NCBI GenBank assembly: GCA_023458055.1
Contig: JAEXAW010000002.1
Location: forward strand, 62,001 to 126,000
DNA length: 64,000 nucleotides
Origin: Pseudomonadota bacterium
GTDB lineage: Bacteria; Pseudomonadota; Alphaproteobacteria; Sphingomonadales; Sphingomonadaceae
Reading direction: 5' to 3'
Shown: piece by piece, positions 7,719 through 16,314 of the stretch
Layout of the letters: each line of letters starts with the position of its first letter
Numbering within the stretch: position 1 is the stretch's first letter
The notes under the pieces: generated by a model
Told to the model about the DNA's origin: nothing
The model's input: the letters and a program-made list of their open reading frames with translations, nothing else
Databases searched by the model: none
Translations under genes and position numbers: made by a program

Positions 7719-9095
7719 ATGCAAGACACTATGCGCAGGACAATCGCCGACACCAGCCGGTTGGAGCGTGGCCGCATCGCATCGATCATCAAAACATATG
7801 GCGTTGACCGCCAGTTGCGCGCCGTGCTGCGCGAAATATGGACGCATTTTTCCGAGCCGATTACCGCCTTTGCCCGTGCCAGCTGGGAAACGGTCATTTC
7901 CGATATCCATGTCGCCAACGCTTCGCAGCGCCTTGGCGGACCGGTCAGCCGCGAGGCGGTAGTTGAAAGCGCAGTTGAAACCAGCCTCGCCCCCTTCGTC
8001 GCGCGGGACGAATATCAATGGGTCGACGAATATGCCGGGCTGACGGTTGAAGCCTGGCTGGCAAAGGAAGACGCGACCTTACTCAACAGCCTCAGCGAGG
8101 CCAATGCGGCGATGATCCTGCTGATCCTCCCGTTGTGCCAAAATGACCTTCAGCGCCAGCAGGTCGTCGGCGGCATCTCCAAGCTTTCGACCGTGCAGGG
8201 CGAAGTCATCATGGGCCAGCGCGCGCTGCTCGAGCGCAAGGAAATCCTCATCAGCATCGGCGATGATGGCGCGCAATATCGCGATGCGCTGCTGCAATTG
8301 ATGGATGGCGCCTTGACCGATACCTCGCGACTACGAAATGCGACCGGCGAAACTGTCGATGCAGCGCAGCGGGTGCTGCATAAATCAGCCGAGATTACGG
8401 CGGTATCGGAACAATCCGCCGAAGCGATGCAGAGCGCGGCGCGAACCTCGGCCGGCCTTATCGCGGTCATCCACAAAATCCTGCAGCAACTGACCGACGC
8501 CGAACAGATTACGCTCAAGGCCGCGCAGCGCGCCGAAGAGGCGGTCTCCATCGGTGCCCATCTGCTCGATCATGCGCAGACGATCGAATCGATCCTCGGC
8601 ATCATCCACAGCATCGCCGGACAGACCAATCTTCTCGCGCTCAATGCAACCATCGAAGCGGCGCGCGCCGGTCAGGCCGGACGCGGATTTGCGGTGGTGG
8701 CGCAGGAGGTCAAAACGCTCGCAAACCAGACTGCGCTGGCCGCCAACGACATCCGCGACAAGGTGGCGCAAATCCAGACGGTGACGCAACAATCCGCACA
8801 GGCGAGCGCTGCAGTTTCGAGCGCGATCCTTGATGTAACCGCGCAAGCGCAAGAGATACTCGGTCACGTCAATCAGCAGTCGGATATCGTCGCCGATATC
8901 TCGTCCGCCATCGACGAGACAGCGACGGGCGCAATCTCGATGTCCAAGCTGATCGCCGACATCCACGCCGATACGGACGACGTGGTACGACAGATTCAGC
9001 TCCTCGCCGACGGCTTTGAAACGGTCGATGCGACGATCAATCAGGCGAATGACGACGCGCGGACCTTCGTCGGCAAGCTCGCCAGCCTCGCCTGA
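7719..9095 (+). CDS. Soluble methyl-accepting chemotaxis-type signal transducer
   Basis: 458-residue transducer with no signal peptide or membrane segment, so it is cytoplasmic. The C-terminal half is a long coiled coil carrying the conserved hairpin tip that binds CheA/CheW (IAGQTNLLALNATIEAARAG then GRGFAVVAQEVKTLA, about residues 295-335). The N-terminal 180 residues are helical and resemble the sensor part of globin-coupled transducers, but I see no clear proximal His at the expected helix, so haem binding is doubtful. The gene stop is immediately followed by the stop of the convergent GH97 gene. It could serve chemotaxis or another Che-like pathway; no other che genes are in the window. 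Confidence 0.85.
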   Translation: MQDTMRRTIADTSRLERGRIASIIKTYGVDRQLRAVLREIWTHFSEPITAFARASWETVISDIHVANASQRLGGPVSREAVVESAVETSLAPFVARDEYQWVDEYAGLTVEAWLAKEDATLLNSLSEANAAMILLILPLCQNDLQRQQVVGGISKLSTVQGEVIMGQRALLERKEILISIGDDGAQYRDALLQLMDGALTDTSRLRNATGETVDAAQRVLHKSAEITAVSEQSAEAMQSAARTSAGLIAVIHKILQQLTDAEQITLKAAQRAEEAVSIGAHLLDHAQTIESILGIIHSIAGQTNLLALNATIEAARAGQAGRGFAVVAQEVKTLANQTALAANDIRDKVAQIQTVTQQSAQASAAVSSAILDVTAQAQEILGHVNQQSDIVADISSAIDETATGAISMSKLIADIHADTDDVVRQIQLLADGFETVDATINQANDDARTFVGKLASLA

Positions 9096-11153
9096 TCAGA
9101 GCGGCACGAACCGAATCGCCTGACCACCACCCGGAGCGAGTTTCACCGTGAGCGTGTCGCCGCTCGTCACCGTCTTTTTCTCGACCACAAAGGCGAACTG
9201 GTTGGTCTTGTAATCCGCCCCATCGCCATCGCGGTAGATTTCCGCCCGATAGCGCTTGCCCTTGTCGAGGAAGGAAAGCGGCACCTGGAGGGTCCGGCCT
9301 TCCTCATCGGTAAGGCTCCCGAGGAACCAGTTTTTGCCGTTGCGCTCCTTGCGCGCAATCGTGACATAGCGCCCGACCTCGCCATTCAGCACGCGCGTAT
9401 CCGACCAATCGACCGCGACATCCTTGATGAACTGGAACGCATCCTTGTGCGCCTCGTAATTTTCGGGAAGATCGGCGGCCATCTGGATGGGCGAATAGAT
9501 GGTGACATAATAAGCCAGCTGCCGCGCCAATGTGGATTCCAGCGGCGTGTCGCCCCGCCCTCTGAGGCTCAAAATCCCCGGCGTGAAATCGAACGGCCCG
9601 CCAAGCATGCGGGTGAAGATCATTTCGACATCATATTTGGGCGGGTTCTTGGGAACGCTCCATGCATTATATTCCATGCCGCGCTGGCCTTCGCGGGAAA
9701 TCCAGTTGGGATAGGTGCGGCGGAGGCCCGTATCCTTGACCGGCTCATGCGGATTAACCGCGACATGATATTTGGCCGCCGTCTCGACAACCTTGAGGTG
9801 GTGATTAACCGCCGCTTGACCTTCATGCCAGCCAAAGCCGATGGACCCATCCTCGCGCACAGTGCGGAAACCGCCCGCGTCCGACACATAACCGGTCTTG
9901 ACCGTATCGACGCCCATTTTCTGATAGAGCGCCATCGCGGCTTCAAGCTGGCTTTCATAATGGGCGGCATTGGCTGATGTTTCATGGTGGCCGATCAGCG
10001 TCACGCCCTTCTTGCGGCCATAATCGGTGACTGCCTTGATATCGAAATCAGGATAGCTTTCAGTGAAGCTGAAATCCTGGCCGTTGGCGAACCAGTCGCC
10101 ATCCCAGCCCTTGTTCCAGCCTTCGACCAGCACGCCAGTAAAGCCATTGGCGGCGGCGAAGTCGATCATCTTCTTGGTATATTCTGTGGTTGCGCCATGC
10201 TTCGGCCCCGACGCCCAGCTTTGCGTGTCGAGATGCATGCCCCACCACACGCCGACATATTTGCGGGGGTGCACCCAACTCACGTCACCCAGCTTATTGG
10301 GCTCATTCAAATTGAGGATAATCTTGTTGGCTTCGTAAAGCTTCGCTGCGTCTCCGGTGATCAGCAAGGTGCGCCACGGCGTTGTGAAGGGTTTCACCGC
10401 ATCCAGCTTGACCGAAACCTTGGGGCCACCATTGCCCGGATAGAGCGCGGCCTTCAAAAGCCCGCCCTTGACCTTGGTCACATTCATCGCCGAATAATTG
10501 ACCAGCGCCGCTTCATGGATCGCGACATGGGTGCCGTCCGCCAGCTTCAGCGTAAGCGGGGTCATCGACGTCCCCATCTCAGCAATCGGCGTTTCGTTAT
10601 AGAGATATTCCTCACGGTTCGATTCAAACCCCGTGGTCCACCATGCGGTCGCGGATTGGGCGATGTCGAACTGGGTCAGCTCTTCACCAATGTTGAGCGC
10701 CTTCAAATTGGCCTGCATCGGAACTTCATAGCGAAAGCCGACGCCATCGTTGAACACCCGAAAGGTCACGTCAAATTCCCGGGCCAGCGGGGTCGATTCC
10801 TTGAAGCGCAATTTCAATTCACTGAAGCGGTTGTTGACCGTCTTCCATTCGCCCCACGGCTGATCCCAATTTTCGTTGATCGAACGGCGTCCGACTTCGC
10901 TCATCAAGAGGTTGCGGTGAAGCTTGGGCGCGTCGGTCAAGATGAAGCCGAGTTCCGACGGATTGACCACCGCCTTGCCATTGCGGGTGATGCTATAAAG
11001 CGGGCGGCCTTCGCCGTTGGTGGTGACGGTAACGGAAAGCGCCTTGTCCGGCGATTCCACTGTTGCGGAAAGCGGCGTGGCGGGCGTTTGCGCCAGTGTC
11101 GGGGTTGCCACCATAGCCAAAATCACGCCCATTGGCGCCGCAAGTTTCCGCAT
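9096..11153 (-). CDS. Glycoside hydrolase family 97 alpha-glucosidase (SusB-like), exported
   Basis: 685-residue exported enzyme expected to release glucose from alpha-linked oligosaccharides in the periplasm. The ATG at 11153 has AAGGAG 7 bases upstream and opens a signal peptide (MRKLAAPMGVILAMVATPTL, then AQ). The N-terminal beta-sandwich has the GH97 string SPDKALSVTV; the barrel contains WWGMHLDTQSW, VEGWNKGWDGDW, FSFTESYPDFD, IGHHETSANA, NPHEPVKDTGLRRTYPN and EGQRGMEYNAW, which carry the calcium- and sugar-binding Glu residues of the family. It is the last gene of the starch operon, 17 bases after the alpha-glucosidase. An inverting alpha-glucosidase is the likely activity, though GH97 also contains retaining alpha-galactosidases. 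Confidence 0.93.
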   Translation of the reverse strand: MRKLAAPMGVILAMVATPTLAQTPATPLSATVESPDKALSVTVTTNGEGRPLYSITRNGKAVVNPSELGFILTDAPKLHRNLLMSEVGRRSINENWDQPWGEWKTVNNRFSELKLRFKESTPLAREFDVTFRVFNDGVGFRYEVPMQANLKALNIGEELTQFDIAQSATAWWTTGFESNREEYLYNETPIAEMGTSMTPLTLKLADGTHVAIHEAALVNYSAMNVTKVKGGLLKAALYPGNGGPKVSVKLDAVKPFTTPWRTLLITGDAAKLYEANKIILNLNEPNKLGDVSWVHPRKYVGVWWGMHLDTQSWASGPKHGATTEYTKKMIDFAAANGFTGVLVEGWNKGWDGDWFANGQDFSFTESYPDFDIKAVTDYGRKKGVTLIGHHETSANAAHYESQLEAAMALYQKMGVDTVKTGYVSDAGGFRTVREDGSIGFGWHEGQAAVNHHLKVVETAAKYHVAVNPHEPVKDTGLRRTYPNWISREGQRGMEYNAWSVPKNPPKYDVEMIFTRMLGGPFDFTPGILSLRGRGDTPLESTLARQLAYYVTIYSPIQMAADLPENYEAHKDAFQFIKDVAVDWSDTRVLNGEVGRYVTIARKERNGKNWFLGSLTDEEGRTLQVPLSFLDKGKRYRAEIYRDGDGADYKTNQFAFVVEKKTVTSGDTLTVKLAPGGGQAIRFVPL

Positions 11154-11170
11154 TACCCGTCTCCTTAATC

Positions 11171-12796
11171 TTATCTGCGCGCTATATAAGCGCCGAGCGG
11201 CGGCAATTGCGCGAGGTTTGCGCCATTTGCCGACGCGATCATCATGCATTGGTCGCACGCGCTCCATTCGACCGTTTCGCTGCCCAAATTGAACGCGCAG
11301 ACCAGCACTTCCTCACCATACCGTCGTTCGAAGGCGACGACCTCATGGTTGGTGTCGATCATGCGGATGGTGCCGAGTTTGAGTGCGGCATGCGCCTCAC
11401 GCAGCGCCAGCATCTGCCGCGTCCAATGGAGGTTCGATTGCGCGTCTGCCTCCTGCACATCAACCGCTAGCGGCAGATGCGTGTCCATCATCGGGAGCCA
11501 CGGTTCGGCGGTTGAAAAGCCGCCCTGCGCCGCTTCCTTTTGCCACGGCATCGGTGTACGCGCGCCATCGCGGCCCAACGTTTGCGGCCAGTTGGCAATG
11601 GCTTCGGGATCAACCAGCCGTTCGAACGGCACTTCGCCCTGCGGCAGGCCCAGTTCTTCGCCATAATAAAGGAAGATGTTGCCGCGCAGCGAGGCGAGCA
11701 GCATCGTCTTCAACCGCGTGAATGCGTGCGGATCGCGTCCTTCCACCCAGCGCGACAAGGCGCGCGGCGCGTCATGATTTTCAAACGCCCAACTCGGCCA
11801 ATAATCGGCACCAGCATCCTCCGCGCTGCGGATCGCATCGCGCACCGTTTCGGCAGTCAGCTCGTTGGCATAGAGATAGACGAAGCTATAAGCCGTATCG
11901 AGCCGCGCATCGCCATCGGTGAACAGCTTCATTTCCCGCGCCGCATCATCGCCGCCGACTTCCGCGACGGTGAAGCGGTCAGGATAGCTGCGGATCGCCG
12001 CTGCCAGCCTTTCGAGGAAGGGCACAATGTCGGGATGGCCCTGATTATAGATTTTGTCCTGAAAATCGAACGGGCGCGTCTTGGTGACATCGCGCTTGGT
12101 GGCGGGGTTATCGCGGAATTGGGGATCGTGCATCGCAAAGTTGATTGCATCAATGCGGAAGCCATCGACGCCCCGGTCGAGCCAGAATTTGGCCGCCGCG
12201 ATGATCGCCTCCTGCACTTGGGCATTATGCACATGGAGCTGCGGCTGCTCTTTCAGGAAATTGTGCATATAATATTGGCCGCGGCGCGCATCCCACGTCC
12301 AGGCCGGGCCACCAAACACGGATTGCCAGTTGGTCGGCGGCGAGCCATCGGGCTTGGCATCCTTCCACACATACCAATCGGATTTAGGATTATCCCGGCT
12401 GGAGCGGCTTTCGACGAACCATGCATGCTGTTCACTGGTATGCGCATAGACCTGATCGATCAGTACCTTGAGGCCCAGTTCGTGCGCGCGTGCGACCAGC
12501 CGGTCAAAATCCTCGATCGTGCCGAACATCGGATCGACGCCGCAATAATCGGCAACATCATAGCCGAAGTCGCGCATCGGCGAGGTGTAGAAGGGCGACA
12601 CCCAGATGCCATCGACACCGAGCGAGGCGACATAATCGAGATGCGCGGTAATGCCGTTGAGATCGCCGATCCCGTCGCCATTGGTATCGGCAAAGCTGCG
12701 CGGATAGATTTGATAGATGCACGCACCGCGCCACCAAGGCTGCACTCCAAGCCCCTCTGCGACGGCGGGTTTATCCATGGACGCGACCTCATTCAT
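11171..12796 (-). CDS. GH13 alpha-glucosidase (oligo-1,6/alpha-1,4-glucosidase type)
   Basis: 541-residue GH13 enzyme without a signal peptide, so probably cytosolic, hydrolysing maltose and short maltodextrins to glucose. The start region reads WWRGACIYQIYPRSF, typical of this subfamily, with GDGIGDLNG following. Catalytic residues by homology: nucleophile Asp216 in GFRIDAINF, acid/base Glu279 in VAEVGG, stabiliser Asp342 in FENHDAPR. Two starts are plausible: ATG 12796 (used here, AGGAAAG about 12 bases upstream) and ATG 12778 (MDKPAV, GAGG 8 bases upstream). It lies 25 bases after the secreted amylase gene and 17 bases before the GH97 gene, consistent with one transcript. Confidence 0.94.
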   Translation of the reverse strand: MNEVASMDKPAVAEGLGVQPWWRGACIYQIYPRSFADTNGDGIGDLNGITAHLDYVASLGVDGIWVSPFYTSPMRDFGYDVADYCGVDPMFGTIEDFDRLVARAHELGLKVLIDQVYAHTSEQHAWFVESRSSRDNPKSDWYVWKDAKPDGSPPTNWQSVFGGPAWTWDARRGQYYMHNFLKEQPQLHVHNAQVQEAIIAAAKFWLDRGVDGFRIDAINFAMHDPQFRDNPATKRDVTKTRPFDFQDKIYNQGHPDIVPFLERLAAAIRSYPDRFTVAEVGGDDAAREMKLFTDGDARLDTAYSFVYLYANELTAETVRDAIRSAEDAGADYWPSWAFENHDAPRALSRWVEGRDPHAFTRLKTMLLASLRGNIFLYYGEELGLPQGEVPFERLVDPEAIANWPQTLGRDGARTPMPWQKEAAQGGFSTAEPWLPMMDTHLPLAVDVQEADAQSNLHWTRQMLALREAHAALKLGTIRMIDTNHEVVAFERRYGEEVLVCAFNLGSETVEWSACDQCMMIASANGANLAQLPPLGAYIARR

Positions 12797-12821
12797 TCTT
12801 GTTACCGCTTTCCTGTCATGT

Positions 12822-14663
12822 TCATCGCGTCGCTTTGCACACGGCATAGCCGAATGCAGGCAAGGTGAGGCTCAACTGCCCCGGCTTGACACTTGCCGAG
12901 GCACATTGCCCGACCAGTGCCGTCCACGCCTTTGATTGCATATCAACCTCGACATTGGCTGTGAGGCTTTGTGCAGACGTATTCGCAGCAAAAAGATATT
13001 CACCTCCATCAACCCCGATACGCGACCAGGCGACGAGGCCGGGCTTTTCGCCCGATGCGCGCAAGATAAGCCGTCCGCGCCGCAGCGCTTCATGATCGGC
13101 GCGCACCTTGGCGAGCGTCGCAATCTCGCGATAGAGCGGATGGTCAGGGTTGAAATTGGCAACCGCTGTGGTGCGGTCGGTGCCGATGAGGTTATTGTCG
13201 TTATAGACGGCAGTTTTGGAGGCAAATATGCTCTCGCGCGCAAGCTGATCGCCGCCATCGCCGGTGAAGCCTTGTTCATCGCCATAATAAATCACCGAAG
13301 GCCCGCGCGAAAACAGCATCAGCGCATGCGCGAGTTTCAGCCGCGCGAGCAGTTCGTCTTCGCTGGCCTTGGGGAAAGCTTGCGCGACGAACATGCCGAT
13401 GCGGCCCATATCATGATTGCCAAGGAACACGGGGAGTTGCATCGCGCCCGCATCCCCGCCTTCATAGAGCACATCCTGCTTGTAGAGTTTTTCAAACACA
13501 TCGGTGCCCGCCGTCCCCGCAACCGAGCGTTTGACCGCCTGCTGGAAGGAGAAATCAAGCACCGCCGGAAGCTTGTCGCGCCGCGTGTGAATGGCGAGGC
13601 TTCCGGGCTCCAGGCTTTCGTCGAACACTTCGCCGAAGATGTGGAAATTGGGGATGCCATTGGCCTTGGCGCGTTCCAACATGGCGGGTGCAAAGCTCGC
13701 CCAGAATTCCGGGTTCACATGCTTTGCGGTATCGATGCGGAAACCATCGACTTTGAAACGGTCAATCCAGCTGCCAAAAATGTCGATGAACCCAGCAATC
13801 ACGCGCGGGTCTTCGGTCATCAGATCGTCCAGCCCCGAAAAATCGCCATAGGTCGAGCTTTCGCCCTTGAAAGTCGAATTGCCGCGATTGTGATAATAGC
13901 GGATGTCGTTGAGCCAGGCCGGAACCTTGACGTTTTTCTCCGCCGCCGGGACATAGGGCGTATAGGCGTAATTAGAGCTGGTGAGCTTTTCGAAATTCTC
14001 GCGCGTCTGGACCTGATCGCCCGCAAAACCGCCATTGATCGGCTGGCCCGTCGTTGCGTCCGTCCAATAGGGATAATCGGCCTTCGAGCGATAGTCGCAA
14101 CCATTGGGGCATTCGCGGTTGGTGATCACGTCGGCCGTATGGTTGGCGATGATGTCCATATAGACTTTCATCCCCCGCGCGTGCGCTGCATCGACGAACG
14201 CCTTGAATTCAGCGTTGGTCCCGAAATGCGGGTCCACTTGCGTGAAATCGGTCACCCAATAGCCATGATAGCCTGCGCTTTCATCGCCCTTCGGCCCCTG
14301 CACCGGTTTGTTTTTGAAGATCGGCGCAAACCAGATCGCGGTCGCGCCCAGCCCCTGGATATAATCGAGCCGCTGCGTCAGGCCCTTCAAATCGCCGCCC
14401 TGGAAAAAACCCTTGGCGGAAGGATCAAAGCCCGTTTTGAGCCGGTCACCCTTAAGACCGCCGCGGTCATTTTTCGTGTCACCATTTTCGAAGCGGTCGG
14501 GGAGGACGAAATAAATCACCTCATCTTGCGGCAGTCGGGCGCGATAGTCGGTCGGAGTTGAGGCGACCGTCGGGGCTGCGGCAGCCGCGCCCTGTTGCGC
14601 CAATGCGGGGCTTGCGCTTAGCAACGCCGCGCCGAACAGCCATGATGCGGCCAGATTCTTCAT
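12822..14663 (-). CDS. Secreted GH13 alpha-amylase
   Basis: 613-residue exported amylase that would cut starch or large maltodextrins at the cell surface or in the periplasm. The ATG at 14663 follows GGAGAGTGAGGAC and gives a signal peptide (MKNLAASWLFGAALLSASPA then LAQQ). GH13 signatures: YWVTDFTQVDPHFGT, VYMDIIANHTADV, nucleophile Asp311 in GFRIDTAKH, acid/base Glu345 in IFGEVFDE, and Asp418 in LGNHDMGRIG. The sequence begins the catalytic domain at DEVIYFVLPDRFENGD, as in bacterial amylases of TonB-linked maltodextrin loci. It is third in the operon, 50 bases after the halogenase-like gene. Confidence 0.94.
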   Translation of the reverse strand: MKNLAASWLFGAALLSASPALAQQGAAAAAPTVASTPTDYRARLPQDEVIYFVLPDRFENGDTKNDRGGLKGDRLKTGFDPSAKGFFQGGDLKGLTQRLDYIQGLGATAIWFAPIFKNKPVQGPKGDESAGYHGYWVTDFTQVDPHFGTNAEFKAFVDAAHARGMKVYMDIIANHTADVITNRECPNGCDYRSKADYPYWTDATTGQPINGGFAGDQVQTRENFEKLTSSNYAYTPYVPAAEKNVKVPAWLNDIRYYHNRGNSTFKGESSTYGDFSGLDDLMTEDPRVIAGFIDIFGSWIDRFKVDGFRIDTAKHVNPEFWASFAPAMLERAKANGIPNFHIFGEVFDESLEPGSLAIHTRRDKLPAVLDFSFQQAVKRSVAGTAGTDVFEKLYKQDVLYEGGDAGAMQLPVFLGNHDMGRIGMFVAQAFPKASEDELLARLKLAHALMLFSRGPSVIYYGDEQGFTGDGGDQLARESIFASKTAVYNDNNLIGTDRTTAVANFNPDHPLYREIATLAKVRADHEALRRGRLILRASGEKPGLVAWSRIGVDGGEYLFAANTSAQSLTANVEVDMQSKAWTALVGQCASASVKPGQLSLTLPAFGYAVCKATR

Positions 14664-14713
14664 GTCCTCACTCTCCTTCGCCGCCCCATTATTCGGGCGG
14701 GCTTTTGTTTTCA

Positions 14714-16225
14714 TCAAGCCGCACAATAGCGGCTGACATACTCGCCATGATCGGGCGTGCGCTCCGCTTCGCGGGCGTAAAGCTGTTCGATCAGGCCCAA
14801 AAACTCTTCTAGTTCAGCCTCGTCCAGCTGGTCGGCAAGCGGATGATAGCCTTGCGGCACCAGCCCTTGCCCGATGAACATTTGGATCCAAGCAGTTTCG
14901 GCAAACAATTCATCATGCTGGCGCCAGATGCGGCCATTGGCGCGGAACAGGTCAATCTTATGGGCGAGTTCTTCCGGTAACTCCATCGTCCGGCAGGCGT
15001 CCCAATAGGGCAGGCCTTCGCGTTCATTCAGTACATAATGGCCGATGATGAAGTCGCGGATATGATCAAATTCAAACGCATTTTGCCGGTTGAAATTGTC
15101 GATGTCCGCCGCCGCAATGCGTCCGTTGGGGAGAAAATCCAGTAGCTTCTTAATAGCCGACTGGATCGAATAGATGCTGGTCGATTCTATCGGCTCAATA
15201 AACCCGGCGGACAAGCCGATAGCAACCACATTGCGGTCCCACGCGCGGGTCCGCCGCCCGGTGGTAAATTTGAGCAGCCGCGGTTCGGCCAGTTGCTCGC
15301 CGTCGAGATTGGCGAGGAGATCGGCGGTCGCTTCATCCTCGCTGATATAATCGGAGCAAAAAACATGGCCATTGCCGGTGCGGTGCTGGAGCGGAATACG
15401 CCAGTGCCAGCCAGCTTTGCGCGCTGTCGAGCGCGTATAGGGTGTAAGCGGGATAACGCTAGCGCAAGGCACGGCCACCGCGCGGTCATTGCGCAGCCAA
15501 TGGCTATAGTCCTCCCAGCCAACCCCAAGCGTCTGGTTGATGAGAAGCCCCCGGAACCCCGAGCAATCGACAAACAGATCGCCCACAACCCCCGTCCCGT
15601 TTTCAAGCGTAACACCCGCTATATCGCCGCTCTCGCCATCGCGCTCGACAGAGACGATCTTGCCCTCGATGCGCGTTACCCCCTGCCCTTCGGCGCGCGT
15701 GCGCAGGAACCGCGCATAAAGGCCCGCGTCAAAATGATAGGCATAGGTGACCGGCGGCAGCGGCGAATTGGCCTCGCGCGGCATGTGCCCGAACTGATCC
15801 GCAAGGCTCAGCACATCGCCAAGAACATAGGTGCCGAACGGCTTGGCCTTGCCCAGTTTTGCCGCGCGCAGCCAATATTGGTGGAAGGGGAGCAAAGCCA
15901 ATGCGCGACCCACCAGCCCGAAATTATGCTGATAGCGCGCGCCGTCTTTCCACCAGCCGCGAAACTCGACGCCAAGCTTGAAGGTGCCCATCGTCGCGCG
16001 CATGAATTCCGCCTCCTCGATACCGAGCAGGCGGTTGTAGAGATGGATTTGCGGGATGGTCGCTTCGCCAACGCCGACCGTGCCGATATCGTCGGATTCA
16101 ATCAGCGTAATCTGATAGCCCGCCTCGCAAAATTGCGCGAGCGCCGCTGCCGTCATCCAGCCAGCGGTCCCGCCGCCGACGATGATGATGTGATAAGGCC
16201 GAGGGGCGGACTGAGGGGCACTCAT
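14714..16225 (-). CDS. Flavin-dependent (tryptophan) halogenase family protein
   Basis: 503-residue FAD protein of the tryptophan halogenase fold. It keeps the residues used by true halogenases: the FAD motif GGGTAGWMTA (about 17-26), GVGEATIPQI, the Lys in GTFKLGVEF (Lys83, equivalent to PrnA Lys79), the Trp-x-Trp-x-Ile-Pro block in AGWHWRIPLQ, and Glu347 in EPIESTSI (PrnA Glu346). So chemistry with hypohalous acid is possible. Members of this subgroup commonly sit beside TonB receptors in Caulobacter, Xanthomonas and sphingomonads, and the few tested (for example BrvH) act on indole rather than tryptophan. It lies between the starch TonB receptor and the amylase, separated from the receptor by a terminator-like hairpin. 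Its role in sugar use is unknown. Confidence 0.92.
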   Translation of the reverse strand: MSAPQSAPRPYHIIIVGGGTAGWMTAAALAQFCEAGYQITLIESDDIGTVGVGEATIPQIHLYNRLLGIEEAEFMRATMGTFKLGVEFRGWWKDGARYQHNFGLVGRALALLPFHQYWLRAAKLGKAKPFGTYVLGDVLSLADQFGHMPREANSPLPPVTYAYHFDAGLYARFLRTRAEGQGVTRIEGKIVSVERDGESGDIAGVTLENGTGVVGDLFVDCSGFRGLLINQTLGVGWEDYSHWLRNDRAVAVPCASVIPLTPYTRSTARKAGWHWRIPLQHRTGNGHVFCSDYISEDEATADLLANLDGEQLAEPRLLKFTTGRRTRAWDRNVVAIGLSAGFIEPIESTSIYSIQSAIKKLLDFLPNGRIAAADIDNFNRQNAFEFDHIRDFIIGHYVLNEREGLPYWDACRTMELPEELAHKIDLFRANGRIWRQHDELFAETAWIQMFIGQGLVPQGYHPLADQLDEAELEEFLGLIEQLYAREAERTPDHGEYVSRYCAA

Positions 16226-16264
16226 GGGTCTGATACCCTGCCTTGGCGATAATGCCGGTTCAAC

Positions 16265-16303
16265 AAAAAGAAGGCCTTCCGCTCAAGAAGAACGGAAGGC
16301 CCA
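16265..16303 (-). terminator. Intercistronic terminator/attenuator hairpin after the starch TonB receptor
   Basis: In the direction of transcription (minus strand) the sequence after the TBDR stop forms a perfect 9-bp stem, GGCCTTCCG (16293-16301 strand complement) with CGGAAGGCC (16273-16281), an 11-base loop, then a T-rich run TTCTTTTTG. This is a textbook intrinsic terminator shape, yet it sits inside an operon, 40 bases before the halogenase start. It would let the receptor be made in excess of the downstream enzymes. Confidence 0.7.
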
Positions 16304-16314
16304 ATGGTACCAGA

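Noticed and set aside
12936..14561. 541-codon open frame antisense to the amylase
   Set aside because: Shadow frame without motifs; amylase catalytic residues are all present on the other strand.
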